Below, piece by piece: positions 7,581 to 16,910 of a stretch of DNA of 46,094 nt; position 1 is the first letter of the stretch; every line of letters starts with the position of its first letter. The DNA is taken from the NCBI GenBank assembly GCA_003635305.1, contig PYJE01000189.1, forward strand, positions 1 through 46,094. Direction: 5' to 3'. The notes under the pieces are model-generated. The model was not told the DNA's origin. It did no database searches and was given only the letters and a program-made list of their open reading frames with translations. The DNA comes from Candidatus Poribacteria bacterium (GTDB lineage Bacteria; Poribacteria; WGA-4E; WGA-3G). The position numbers and the translations under genes were made by a program.

Positions 7581-8558
7581 TTAAAAACTATAAGAGAGGG
7601 ACGCAAAGTGCGTTGTTCCGACTCCGTTGATTTCACTCGCCATACCGTCTTGGATAGCGTAGTCAATCTGTAAACCACCGATGTTCACGCCGAATCCACC
7701 AAAGAGGTTCTGCACGTCGCGCGTGGCTCTCACACCGCCGCGGAGGGCAAACTGCGTGGATTTGTAGGTGACAATCGTGTATTCAGCACCGAGGCGGATG
7801 CCAGTGGTGCTCTCGTCCAGCGTCACCATTTCTTGTTCCAAATCGGCGGCGAAGGTGACAACGTTGCCCATGTAAAGGTCATAGGCTACGCCGACGTTGA
7901 TAACCATCGGCACGGTATCATCGCCGAGAGAGGCCCCGAGATATTTCGCGACAATGCCGTAGTGGAATGTCGGCACCTGTTCTTCGCCGGCATCAATGGC
8001 GAGCGCGTGTCCCATCAAACCGACATCGACACCGCCGAAGCCGCTTTGGTTTTCAACGCCTTCTGCTCCGAAGTTATCCATCAGCATCCGGGCACTGAGC
8101 CCGATGTTGAAGTTGCCGAGTCCGTGTCCGTAAGAGAGGGAGTACGCGTTCGCGCTGTAGTTGAATTCGCCGCCGTAACGTTCATTCGCATCGTATTGCG
8201 CGATACCGCTCACGCCCGCGTTTGTGACAGCGAGCCCGAGCGCACCACTGCCGACGGATTTTGTCACGGCGAAAAAGTTATGCGTTCTATCCAGGGAAAG
8301 CCGCTGGGTAGAGAAATTGAGGCTATCCTGCCCGGCACCGAGGCCTGCCGGATTCCAGACGGTGGCCGTCGCGTCATCGGCGATTGCCGTGAAGGCACCG
8401 CCCAAACCGATGGAGCGCGCACCGGCACCTAACTTTAAGTGCGGCATCGCATTCACACCCGCGAAACTGACCGGTGACACGGCTAGGATAAGAAACAAAA
8501 CGGGGATTAAACCGCAGAGCAATGTGCCCCATCTCGCAAGTTGCTTTGTTATAGACAT
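7581..8558 (-). CDS. PorV/PorQ family outer-membrane beta-barrel protein
   Basis: The 325-residue protein has a signal peptide (VLFLILAVSPVSFAG) and then the family opening LGAGARSIGLGGAFTAIADDATATVWNPAG, quoted here as LGAGARSIGLGGAFTAI and DDATATVWNPAGL. The rest alternates polar and hydrophobic residues as in beta-barrels and ends in LSYSF, whose last phenylalanine fits the BAM insertion signal. PorV is the outer-membrane shuttle of the type IX secretion system, and PorQ-type paralogues act alongside it. The start is decided by AGGAGG 6 nt upstream of ATG 8558. The frame extends to 8657, but that part is R3 repeat. Directly upstream is a giant protein with a FlgD-like C-terminal domain of the type IX cargo kind. 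Confidence 0.85.
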   Translation of the reverse strand: MSITKQLARWGTLLCGLIPVLFLILAVSPVSFAGVNAMPHLKLGAGARSIGLGGAFTAIADDATATVWNPAGLGAGQDSLNFSTQRLSLDRTHNFFAVTKSVGSGALGLAVTNAGVSGIAQYDANERYGGEFNYSANAYSLSYGHGLGNFNIGLSARMLMDNFGAEGVENQSGFGGVDVGLMGHALAIDAGEEQVPTFHYGIVAKYLGASLGDDTVPMVINVGVAYDLYMGNVVTFAADLEQEMVTLDESTTGIRLGAEYTIVTYKSTQFALRGGVRATRDVQNLFGGFGVNIGGLQIDYAIQDGMASEINGVGTTHFASLSYSF

Positions 8559-8569
8559 TATATCCTCCT

Positions 8570-8594
8570 GTAGGAGCGACCTCCCGGTCGCGAG
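8570..8594. repeat. R3 repeat variant next to the ribosome site of the PorV-like gene
   Basis: GTAGGAGCGACCTCCCGGTC with flanks matches R3. It ends one base from the AGGAGG used by the PorV-like gene, so a hairpin here could affect translation initiation. Confidence 0.65.
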
Positions 8595-8665
8595 TCCTTC
8601 AGCGTCTACTTCGGGGAGTAAACGGGATGCCCGCCCACTCCCCGATTTCGTAGACACCTCTTTGC

Positions 8666-11600
8666 TTAGCGTGTCAGGGCGAGTTTCAGAATAGCGTATT
8701 CTGGTTCAAACCCTTCTGCCACCATAATCTGGCAGAAATAGATGCCCCGAGCTAAGTCTTCGCCACCGGTTGTTGTTCCATCCCAACCGATTGCATTCTT
8801 GCCGGTATACTCGCCAGCATCCCAGACTTCTTTATCGACGAGTACTCGAACCGGACGGCCCGTTATGTCGTAAATGACGATACTTACCGTGGATTGCCGG
8901 GTCAGCGTGAAGGAAATCCGCGTATTTTCCTTGAACGGGTTCGGCGCGTTAATCGGCCGGGCTGCCAAGACGGGTCCTTCCTCGCTTTCAACGAAGAAGC
9001 TAAACTCGTGGACTGCCATGTTCGCCTGCCGGGCATCGCCGTTTTTATCGGAGACATTGCCCTCTTTGTGCGCCATGTCAGACACTTCCAGTTTAACCGT
9101 ATGCTGTCCGTAAGCGAGTTCAGCCAGTGGCACATAAACCACCTGCGATGCTGACTTCTGCTGCGGTGTGAGGTTAATCAGCTGATCATCGAAAACGAAT
9201 CTGATGGAATCAACATCCACACCGGATTCTGCATCGGCGTAGGTGATTGAAATCGTCGGGCGGCGTTCTGTCAGCCGTGCATCCTGCTGTGGGGATGACA
9301 TGGTGATGACAGGTGCTGCCGTGTCGAAATCAACGGTGAAAGTGCCCTTTGCCGTTGCGGAGTTTCCGATGGTATCTGTCGCGCGAACTTCAATCGTATA
9401 AGTCCCCTCGTCAAGAGGGTTCTCCGGAATGAAGTCGATGCGAGTGATGCCTTCAACATCGTCTTCGCCATCGTCTTCGTCGCTGCCTTTTACCTCTTCG
9501 CCGTTGCTATCCATCACGGCGATAGACATTTTGTCAACGCCGGATTCATCGTTGGCACTCGCCGAGATTGTCGGGAGTCCCGCGCGGATAGTTCCTGAAG
9601 GCGTGATAGAGGTGATTGTCGGTGCGACGTTATCAACGACGAGAGTGAACGTCCAAGAATGTTCTGTCGTTCCACCTTCGCTGATTGCAACCACTTTGAG
9701 TGTGTGCGTTCCTGGCGTGAAACTTTCAGCGATGTTAACGCGTCCTTCAGCGATTTGCGCAGGAGGCACGGAGCGGAGCGGTTTGTCGTCAATACCGAAC
9801 CGCACGCTAACCACGGCCGATTGCTCATCTGTTACAACGGCAGAGATGGTTACCCAACTGTCACCCTTGACGAGCCCAGAAGGTGCTGCTTCAGAGATGA
9901 CTGGGGGCGTTTTATCTTTCGGCACTTCCACCGTGAAGACGACAGATGTCTGTGCAGTCTTGCCGTTGCTGTCCGTGACTTCAACGACGACGGTGTGTTC
10001 GCCATCGGCTAACGCATCCGCGGGCGTGTAAGAGAAGCGGTTTCCGTCTACCACGGGTGTTGCGTCTGCACCGTCAACGGTAAATGTCGTTACCGTCAGC
10101 GCGCCTGCGCCGGAAAATTCACCACTGATAAGCGGTTTGCCATGCTCAAACGTTTGCCCGGAGAGCGGCGACTGAATCGCTACCGTGGGGATTGTGCCAC
10201 TGATGGCGAATTCCACAGAAGCCTCACCGACGTTTCCGAGGATATCGGCGACTTGCACGGTAACACTATAAGCCCCACCGGGCAGTTGCTCGTTGCGGGT
10301 GTAGACTAACTGGGCGACATCTTTCTCCAGCATCGCCAGATCTACGGCTACTTCTTCGTCTTCGGCATCGTTTGGACGAATGCGCATCAATGCCACGCTA
10401 CCGGTAGCTCCGTCAACACCTGCCCCTGCGCCATCTTCGTAGGTGGCGAGAACGGTAGGCAGACTGTCGATGGTATGTCCGGATAACGGAGCCTCAATAG
10501 TCACCGTCGGCGGCGTGTTATCCACATTAATCATCGCGTCACTTGCCGAGAGCGGGAAGGAGACCGAACCGTTCCGTTGGGTGATGACACCAGAGGGTGT
10601 ATAGAGCCCATCGGGCAGTCCGGACATATCTACTGTCAATGCGAAGGTGTTTTCAGGTTCTTCCACCGTTTCGCTTGGTATTTCGCTGCCATTGACAGTT
10701 GCGCCTGTCACATCTTCCAGACTTAAGGAACCGTTGGCAACAGTGAGACTTACCGTTACCGACGTTGTGAGCGGAATCGGTTCCGCAGGCGATTCGGCTA
10801 CAGCTTCACCGTCAACAGCTGTCACGGCGACATCACTGATATCAGCGAATCGGAAGTTGAGGACATTGACAGTGGTTGTAGGCGATTCATCTGTCTGCAC
10901 GTTGCCGGCAGCGTCCACCGCCAAGGCGTGGAAGCTATACTGCGCGTTTTCCAATGCACCGACATCTACCGTGACTTTCATCTCACCGGCCTCGCCATCG
11001 ATTTCAGTGACGGTGCCATCTTCAGTTGTTTGCACCAGCCTCACCGAGGCGTATGTATCGGCGGTGGCTGTCGGTTGAATGGTAAACATGGCGACAGGTG
11101 CATCCACCGAGTCATCAACGATGCCACCTACCGTGTAGGCACCCGCTTCGTCGGGGATAATCTCACCGGCGACATCCTCAACGAGGAGAATCGCAGTCGG
11201 TCCCACTGGTGCGACATCATCGACATTATCCACGGAGAATGTCGCGGTGACACCTGCGGGTGACATGATTTCCGTGCCGTTGACACTGAGCACGGCGCGC
11301 ACCGTATAGGTGTTATCATCTTTGGAGACATCGCGTGCCGCGGGGCTGTCCGCGGTGATGGTATCTTCCAGTTCGGTTGTGTCAATCGACGCTGTCCATT
11401 TCCGGGCGGTAGTCACAATCGGCACTTCCTCGTGCCCGCTGGCTACTGTGCCAACCAGGTCTTCGATAATGCCGACGATTTCCTGTCCTTCTATGGCAAC
11501 GGAGTCGCTTACCTTAGTTGTGCCGATGGCTTTCCATTCCGTGTCGCTGCTCCGCTTGGCTTCAAACCGCATCTCGGTGGTATCTGAAGTTGCGCGTTGT

Positions 11601-14600
11601 GACGTATATCCGTTGATAGTAAGCGTCCCTTGCGGTGCACCACTATCCGGATTCGTCTTTTCCGCAGCGTCAATCGTAATCGCCTCGATTTGCGGGGCAA
11701 CCGTAATGGCGGGCAATTCAATGGATACCGAGCCATTGCGTTGCGTGACAACAGCGTGGGGAGTATACTTCCCATCAGGCAGTGTCGAAACATCTACCGT
11801 CAGTGAGAACGTGTGTCCCTGCTCTTCTGTCGTTTCGCTTTCTACGGCATTGCCGTCGATAGTTACGCTCAGGTCCGCCGCTGCGACGGAGCCGTTGGCA
11901 ACCGTGAGGCTTATCGTGAAAGAGTCGCGCACAACCGGCGATTCTGGATTTTTGACGCTTATGCCATCAACAGCTGTCACTGCGACATCACTGACATCCT
12001 TCACCCGGAAGTTGAGTACGTTAACAGTCACCCGGAAGTTGAGTACGTTGACAGTGGTTGTAGGCGATTCGTCTGTCTGCACGTTGCCGGCAGCGTCTAC
12101 CACCAAGGCGTGGAAACTATACGCTGCATTCTCCAATGCACCGACATCCACGGTGACTTTCAACGTGCCTGCATCACCCTCGATTTCGGTGACGGTGCCA
12201 TCTTCGGCGGTTTGCACCAACTTCACCGAGGCATAGGTATTGGGTGCGGCTACAGGCTGAAGCGTAAACGTGGCGACAGGTGCATCCACCGAGTCGTCAA
12301 CGATGCCTCCCAGTTTGTAGGCACCACTGCTATCGGGGGCAATGACCCCCGCCGCATCCTCAACGAGGAGAATCGCGGTTGGCCCTAACGGTGCCACGTC
12401 ATCAACATTGTCCACGGAGAATGTCGCGGTGGCCGCCGAAGGATGGTCTGTGCCATCGGCGATAGCAATCGCGCGCACTGTATAGCGGTTATCGTCTTTG
12501 GTGACATCCCGTGCCGCGGGACTCTCTGCTGTGATGGTGTCTGCCAAAGTGGTGGTATCAACAGTCACACTCCATTCCTGACCGGTGGCAGCGTCAGCAG
12601 TGCCGATAGTTGTCCATGCCGCATCTCCGCTCTGTTGTGCTTCAAACCGCACGGAAGTAATCGGAGAAGTTGTGCGTTCCGGCGTAGTTGCGTTCAGAGT
12701 GAGCATGCCTTGCGGCGCGCCACTATCCGGATTGGTTGTTTCTGCAGGACTGACGGTGATTGCCAAGACTTCTGGCACAACCGGGCAAATACCTGCGTCT
12801 AACATCATCTGTGCTGCGACAGGCTCGGGGTCAGCCAGGCCAAGCGCGTTGGTTGCGATTGCACGCACCATCACACTGCTGCCTGCACCGACGAGCGCGT
12901 CGAAGTCTGCGACGTTCCAACTCACCTCAAGAGTGTCACCGGCGGCGACACCCCCCAAGTCGAGCTCGTTAATGTTTTGCCATGCGCCACTCGCATCCAT
13001 GTATTGCACCATCACGGATGCTGGATGCGCCGAGCGATTGCCGATGGCAACCGTAAGCATGACGTTCGCTGTCGTGTTGGAGTAAATGGTTAAGTCACCG
13101 ACTGCACCGCTTTCACCCGGGTCATCGGTGTCGCCATCTCCGTTACAATCGCCGATGACTGCGAGCGTCACCGCGGCGGTGTCATATTCGGGTGCGACAA
13201 TTCTGACATGCGTCGGAGCGGTGTGGGCACTGATGTTAAAGAGTGTATCAATTCCCATTGCCCGAACGCCGTAGTCGCCAAGCAGGAGCGGCATTTGCTC
13301 ACCCTGAATCGCCATCGTTACCGTATTATTCGGTTCACCGTAGGTAATCGGAATCGAATTAATCAGATCGATGGTAGCTCCCAAGATGTCAAGCAACGTC
13401 TGACTGTCTTCTTCGGACAGTTGTGCATCGCCTATATTTGGGGCGAGCGACTTAAGGACCGGATTGACATACTGTTTAAGGAATGGATTGGCATACTGTT
13501 GAACCAACCCGGGGCTGAGCAGTGCCAACACTTGTTCAAAAGGCACGCCTTGGATGAACGAGAACTGCTGGGGAATAGCTCCCTGCCGTTCAAGTTGTGC
13601 GAGCGTTTCATCCCAGATGCGCGATGAGAGCATCGTTGCATCGATGGTGAGCGGCATCCATGCGCTTTGCGGCATACCGTCTGCATCCAGTTTAATCTCT
13701 TGATAGAAGAGATACCCTTCGCCCGGTGCCACGTCGGCCACCTTCGGTGTCCCTGTGATATTCAGTGTCGCGGTAGTGCCAGCTGCTGGCGCGGTTGCGA
13801 CATAAACGCCTTCTTCGTTCACATACCCGGTGGCGTTTGCGCCTGGTGTGATGTGAATACCTGCTTCTGGCGCGCTGGTATCAACCGTAAATTCGCCTTG
13901 CATCTGATCTAGCGGATTTCCATTGGCATCGTGGACAACGGCACCTAAGTAGTAGTTGCCATCAGCAATAGAATCAATGCTGGCTGCCCAGATGGATTCT
14001 GTCGCGGCATCGATGCGCGGGAGAGTGAAGACTGATGACAGCATCGGGTCGAAGGCATTCTCAAACTGCGTTGTTAACGCGTTGGCATTCCGGAGGAGGA
14101 TATTCTGAAGTCTCCTCTGGTGTTTTCCGAGCGCGTTCACAATGTCGTTGGCAGTCGGTTGCTGTCCACTGACTGCTTTGCTGATTGGGCCAGCCATTGC
14201 GCTAATAAGGGCGGCTTTGAAGTCTGCCGTGAAGATTGCGTTGATGATACCGCGGTCTGCGAGTTGAAGGTTGCGCGGATCTGGCATTGCCCAGCCTTCA
14301 ATCGTGTAGTCATTCGTTGCCTGCAACACTTGGGACATACTCACGGTATTCCCGGCTAGCACGTGCTGCACAATCGCTGCAATCTGCTCCCGGTCTAACA
14401 CCTCAAGCGTCACCGGTTCGGCAAGCGTTACTTCAAAGTAGTAGTAAGTGCTGCCTGCAGTAACACCTATCTCCGTTTCCCAAACGACACCACCATCTAT
14501 CCCGGTTGTCGGTTGCATATTAACGGCGATATAGTCTCCGTTCAACCCGGTTTGCGAGTAGCGAAGGACGACGTTGGAAAACAGTTGCGCGCTCAAACCG

Positions 14601-16081
14601 GGCCATGCGGGCAGGTTCGTTGCGGCGAGCGTTTCTTCCAAACGGAAGGTATACGGGAAGGTATCTGCGCCGAAGGCTGCTGAAGTGATTTGCGTTCCTT
14701 CCACCGTCCGTCCATTTGTGAGATTAAACGTAACCCCGCCGACGTTCGCTGAAGGCACCCGTGCGTAAACGTTCAGGTTATCTCTCGTGACGTATTTGCG
14801 GTTAGGCTCATTTTGGTAAGCCAGCTCCAGAAGCATCGGTGTGATAGCGTTTCCAAAATTCTCGTAATCCAATTGTTGTCCGAGATCTTGTCCATCAATC
14901 ACATCGTCAAAGTATTTGATATGCTTGGAGGCGAGCACCTGCTTGATCTGCTTTTTGGGGAGCATTCCATTGGGCACCAACTTAAAGATTTCGTCAATCA
15001 CCTTGTCTTGCGTGTATCCGAAAGCTGCCAAGGTCTCCAATGAGATTCCCATTGCTTCAAGGGTTTCGCTCACAAATTGCCTTCCAGAGAGTCTATTATT
15101 ATCAAGTCCACCGAGCCGGGATTTACCGAGAATCGATTCATTTGCCGGTGTTATCGGCGCGAACGGATCGGCTTGCCCAACAGGCGGCGCAACAGGCGGC
15201 GGTGCCACAACCGGTGGCTCCACAGGCGGCTGGACCGGTGGTTCGACTACCGTTTCCACGGGTGGTTCTTCCGGCGGTGCGACAACCTCTACAGGTGGTT
15301 CTCCGACGTTGAGCAACGCTGCGAGTTCGTCAATGGCGGCGGTATCCTGCAGCAGTTCCTGCACTTGTGCGTCGCCGAGCATTGCTTTGAGTTCCGCGTC
15401 CGTTTTCAGGAGCGTTACGAATTGCGGATCTATGTCAGGCGCGAATTGCGGTAGAAGATCTGGATTCGCAACGACGATCGAGATAGTCTGCGGATTCAGG
15501 ATGTCCTGAATGTTCGGTGCTTTAAGCCCCTTCAAGACAGCCGGGAGAACTTCTTGAATATCGGCCCGCATGAGTGTCGCGCTGTGCTTGGCGAACACTT
15601 CTTCAGCGAGCGAAGGCGGCATCTCCACCGGGGGCTTGGCAACGGATGGGTCATCTGGAGGTACCACTAACGGCGGCTCCGCTACGTTCAGCGCGGCTGC
15701 GAGTTCGTCAATCGCTGCAGGCTTTGTAAGCAATTCCTGCACTTGCGCATCCTGGAGCATCGTCTTGAGTTCGGCATCCGTTTTCAGCAGCATTACGAAG
15801 GCCGGGTCTATCCCAGGCACGAACTGCGTGAGCAGATCCGGTTGGTTCACGACGAGCGTGATAGTCCCCGGATTCAGGATGTTCTGAATTTCCGGATCCT
15901 TAAGCCCCTCCAAGACAGCCGGCAGGATTTCTTGAATGTCCTCCCGTTGCAATGTCTCGCTGTATTTTTCCAGTACCTGTTCGGCGAGCGAGGCATCCTG
16001 TGCGAAGGCAGTGCCTGGCAGCGAACTATGAAAAACACACAATGTAAAAATCAAAAAACAAACGAACGTTCGTTTTTTCAT
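8666..16081 (-). CDS. Giant secreted Ig-repeat protein with dockerin-like site and FlgD-like C-terminal domain
   Basis: The 2471-residue protein has these parts in order. A signal peptide occupies residues 1-27 (ending AFA). Two tandem 107-residue helical units start at about 31 and 157 (LPAVLEGLK, LLKTDAELK, DAQVQELL), faintly like STI1 repeats. A proline-rich linker lies at about 262-310. A long unassigned region carries one fragment typical of adhesins (VFTLPRIDAATESIWAAS). A calcium-binding dockerin/EF-like loop GDCNGDGDTDDPGESG lies near 976. At least eight Ig/cadherin-type beta domains follow, with a 1.1-kb internal duplication. The last 90 residues form a FlgD-like Ig domain (NAPNPFKENTRISFTL, YDITGRPVRVL, GIYFCQIMV), the shape used as a type IX sorting signal. 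The start is ATG 16081 with AGGAGG 9-14 nt upstream. It is probably a surface adhesin or matrix protein; no catalytic domain was seen. Confidence 0.85.
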   Translation of the reverse strand: MKKRTFVCFLIFTLCVFHSSLPGTAFAQDASLAEQVLEKYSETLQREDIQEILPAVLEGLKDPEIQNILNPGTITLVVNQPDLLTQFVPGIDPAFVMLLKTDAELKTMLQDAQVQELLTKPAAIDELAAALNVAEPPLVVPPDDPSVAKPPVEMPPSLAEEVFAKHSATLMRADIQEVLPAVLKGLKAPNIQDILNPQTISIVVANPDLLPQFAPDIDPQFVTLLKTDAELKAMLGDAQVQELLQDTAAIDELAALLNVGEPPVEVVAPPEEPPVETVVEPPVQPPVEPPVVAPPPVAPPVGQADPFAPITPANESILGKSRLGGLDNNRLSGRQFVSETLEAMGISLETLAAFGYTQDKVIDEIFKLVPNGMLPKKQIKQVLASKHIKYFDDVIDGQDLGQQLDYENFGNAITPMLLELAYQNEPNRKYVTRDNLNVYARVPSANVGGVTFNLTNGRTVEGTQITSAAFGADTFPYTFRLEETLAATNLPAWPGLSAQLFSNVVLRYSQTGLNGDYIAVNMQPTTGIDGGVVWETEIGVTAGSTYYYFEVTLAEPVTLEVLDREQIAAIVQHVLAGNTVSMSQVLQATNDYTIEGWAMPDPRNLQLADRGIINAIFTADFKAALISAMAGPISKAVSGQQPTANDIVNALGKHQRRLQNILLRNANALTTQFENAFDPMLSSVFTLPRIDAATESIWAASIDSIADGNYYLGAVVHDANGNPLDQMQGEFTVDTSAPEAGIHITPGANATGYVNEEGVYVATAPAAGTTATLNITGTPKVADVAPGEGYLFYQEIKLDADGMPQSAWMPLTIDATMLSSRIWDETLAQLERQGAIPQQFSFIQGVPFEQVLALLSPGLVQQYANPFLKQYVNPVLKSLAPNIGDAQLSEEDSQTLLDILGATIDLINSIPITYGEPNNTVTMAIQGEQMPLLLGDYGVRAMGIDTLFNISAHTAPTHVRIVAPEYDTAAVTLAVIGDCNGDGDTDDPGESGAVGDLTIYSNTTANVMLTVAIGNRSAHPASVMVQYMDASGAWQNINELDLGGVAAGDTLEVSWNVADFDALVGAGSSVMVRAIATNALGLADPEPVAAQMMLDAGICPVVPEVLAITVSPAETTNPDSGAPQGMLTLNATTPERTTSPITSVRFEAQQSGDAAWTTIGTADAATGQEWSVTVDTTTLADTITAESPAARDVTKDDNRYTVRAIAIADGTDHPSAATATFSVDNVDDVAPLGPTAILLVEDAAGVIAPDSSGAYKLGGIVDDSVDAPVATFTLQPVAAPNTYASVKLVQTAEDGTVTEIEGDAGTLKVTVDVGALENAAYSFHALVVDAAGNVQTDESPTTTVNVLNFRVTVNVLNFRVKDVSDVAVTAVDGISVKNPESPVVRDSFTISLTVANGSVAAADLSVTIDGNAVESETTEEQGHTFSLTVDVSTLPDGKYTPHAVVTQRNGSVSIELPAITVAPQIEAITIDAAEKTNPDSGAPQGTLTINGYTSQRATSDTTEMRFEAKRSSDTEWKAIGTTKVSDSVAIEGQEIVGIIEDLVGTVASGHEEVPIVTTARKWTASIDTTELEDTITADSPAARDVSKDDNTYTVRAVLSVNGTEIMSPAGVTATFSVDNVDDVAPVGPTAILLVEDVAGEIIPDEAGAYTVGGIVDDSVDAPVAMFTIQPTATADTYASVRLVQTTEDGTVTEIDGEAGEMKVTVDVGALENAQYSFHALAVDAAGNVQTDESPTTTVNVLNFRFADISDVAVTAVDGEAVAESPAEPIPLTTSVTVSLTVANGSLSLEDVTGATVNGSEIPSETVEEPENTFALTVDMSGLPDGLYTPSGVITQRNGSVSFPLSASDAMINVDNTPPTVTIEAPLSGHTIDSLPTVLATYEDGAGAGVDGATGSVALMRIRPNDAEDEEVAVDLAMLEKDVAQLVYTRNEQLPGGAYSVTVQVADILGNVGEASVEFAISGTIPTVAIQSPLSGQTFEHGKPLISGEFSGAGALTVTTFTVDGADATPVVDGNRFSYTPADALADGEHTVVVEVTDSNGKTAQTSVVFTVEVPKDKTPPVISEAAPSGLVKGDSWVTISAVVTDEQSAVVSVRFGIDDKPLRSVPPAQIAEGRVNIAESFTPGTHTLKVVAISEGGTTEHSWTFTLVVDNVAPTITSITPSGTIRAGLPTISASANDESGVDKMSIAVMDSNGEEVKGSDEDDGEDDVEGITRIDFIPENPLDEGTYTIEVRATDTIGNSATAKGTFTVDFDTAAPVITMSSPQQDARLTERRPTISITYADAESGVDVDSIRFVFDDQLINLTPQQKSASQVVYVPLAELAYGQHTVKLEVSDMAHKEGNVSDKNGDARQANMAVHEFSFFVESEEGPVLAARPINAPNPFKENTRISFTLTRQSTVSIVIYDITGRPVRVLVDKEVWDAGEYTGKNAIGWDGTTTGGEDLARGIYFCQIMVAEGFEPEYAILKLALTR
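10540..12790. repeat. ~1.1-kb tandem duplication inside the giant gene
   Basis: Segments at about 10540-11700 and 11705-12790 carry the same order of domains and many identical stretches, for example GACTCGGTGGATGCACCTGT-type codons for VDDSVDAPVA and the block for NVQTDESPTTTVNVLNFR. The protein copies span about residues 1460-1847 and 1097-1459. Third positions have diverged in places, so the copies are not brand new. Long-read assembly would be needed to be sure of the copy number. Confidence 0.8.
12001..12054. repeat. 27-bp in-frame tandem duplication
   Basis: TCACCCGGAAGTTGAGTACG plus TTAACAG is repeated at once with a single change (A to G). It adds nine residues, so TVNVLNFRV appears twice. 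The other large copy (near 10850) has the unit only once, so this is a recent slippage event. Confidence 0.95.
15293..15991. repeat. Two 126-codon-spaced repeats at the N-terminus of the giant protein
   Basis: GCGAGTTCGTCAAT starts at 15321 and again at 15699, which gives a 378-bp period. The encoded units (SLAEQVLEKY...LNVAEPP and SLAEEVFAKH...LNVGEPP) are about 75 percent identical by eye. Confidence 0.9.
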
Positions 16082-16136
16082 TAACTTATCCTCCTCATGA
16101 AGTCTGCGTAAACGCAAGACTCAGACTGAGTTTTCT

Positions 16137-16198
16137 TTGGATAGACATCTTCGGATGGGAAGCAAACAGACGCGCGGCGCGGCGGCATGTCTATCCAA
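16137..16198 (-). promoter_or_regulatory. Perfect 12-bp inverted repeat in the leader of the giant gene
   Basis: TTGGATAGACAT (16137-16148) and ATGTCTATCCAA (16187-16198) flank a 38-nt GC-rich loop. The right-hand arm ends 56 nt upstream of ATG 16081. In RNA it would form a long stem that could be a regulatory or stabilising structure. No known riboswitch was recognised. Confidence 0.6.
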
Positions 16199-16319
16199 CT
16201 ATTTTCGGTAGAGTTCAGCAATGTCTGGTTTTGATGCGGTGGCCGCTTCAGAATCCTTCGGTGCTGCGCTCCATTTAAACGTTCCTACCCCAAGAGGCGA
16301 GGCATCCTAGGATAGGATT

Positions 16320-16349
16320 ATTATACACGATTCCACGCGCGAAAAGCAA
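16320..16349 (-). promoter_or_regulatory. Candidate near promoter for the giant gene
   Basis: Minus-strand TATAAT (16325-16320) lies 18 bp from a weak TTGCTT (16349-16344). Transcription would begin about 230 nt before the start codon and include the 12-bp inverted repeat. Confidence 0.4.
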
Positions 16350-16701
16350 GCAAAAAGTTTCGGTTTGGGCTTCAGCCGCCATCGCTGTCGGCGGCCTGCT
16401 CCCCGCGGCTTCTTTCCGCGCCTTAAAAAATTTAAGGTTTCCGCTTAGGCTCCCTATGCGAATACAAAACGTCGCTGGTGTTTCCAATTGTTTCTGAAAA
16501 CCCCTTGTTTCGGCAGTTCCGCAAGCGTATTTTGCTGTCGGGTTGAAAATTCACCCCTCGTGACAGGTATGATTTTAACAAATGTGCCAAAATTAAGCAA
16601 CTGTTTTAATCGTTCAATTAAACGAGTGCCGCGAACTTTCTCCCGCGACTCAGCAGGATATCAACAATCAAAATCGTAACAGCATGACATTTCAAGTATA
16701 T

Positions 16702-16730
16702 ATAATACCACATTTTCCAAGAAATGTCAA
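16702..16730 (-). promoter_or_regulatory. Strong sigma-70-like promoter, leftward
   Basis: Minus-strand TTGACA (16730-16725), 17 bp, TATTAT (16707-16702). Nothing but the giant gene lies downstream, so this implies a leader of about 610 nt, or a separate small RNA in 16200-16690. Confidence 0.6.
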
Positions 16731-16856
16731 GAAAAATTTCAATTTTGTCTCAAGATTCCGAGCTCTGAGCCAATTTTCACTAAACCTTGTTGATAGTTTA
16801 TCATAAATGCATTAAAATTGTCAAATAAAAAAATCTTTTTCCGCGATGGCATTTAT

Positions 16857-16888
16857 CCCACCATTTTTTCGCCCCACCATTTTTTCGC
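16857..16888. repeat. Exact 16-bp tandem repeat
   Basis: CCCACCATTTTTTCGC occurs twice back to back and is flanked by related CGCGATGGCATTTAT and CGCGATGTGATTTAT. It lies downstream of the cytochrome gene. Confidence 0.85.
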
Positions 16889-16910
16889 GATGTGATTTAT
16901 GCCTTCATCA

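Larger units (their letters stand above)
16199..16910. other. Noncoding stretch upstream of the giant gene
   Basis: About 700 bp without a convincing gene. The part at 16340-16490 is GC-rich with small inverted repeats (GCCGCC/GGCGGC near 16378-16398). The part at 16560-16860 is AT-rich and carries promoter-like elements. The frames 16275-16487 (-) and 16488-16679 (+) lack ribosome sites and recognisable protein features, so I leave them out. It probably serves as a promoter region and long leader for the leftward giant gene. Confidence 0.5.

Noticed and set aside
12585-13085. Long plus-strand frames inside the giant gene
   Set aside because: They lie opposite a GC-biased coding strand, lack ribosome sites and show only low-complexity S/T/A-rich products.
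16275-16679. Two small frames (minus and plus) in the leader of the giant gene
   Set aside because: No ribosome sites, no conserved features, and they overlap promoter-like AT-rich sequence.
16790-16818. Rightward promoter-like TTGATA-17-TAAAAT
   Set aside because: It has no gene to serve, points into the antisense of the cytochrome gene, and AT-rich spacer sequence gives such matches by chance.
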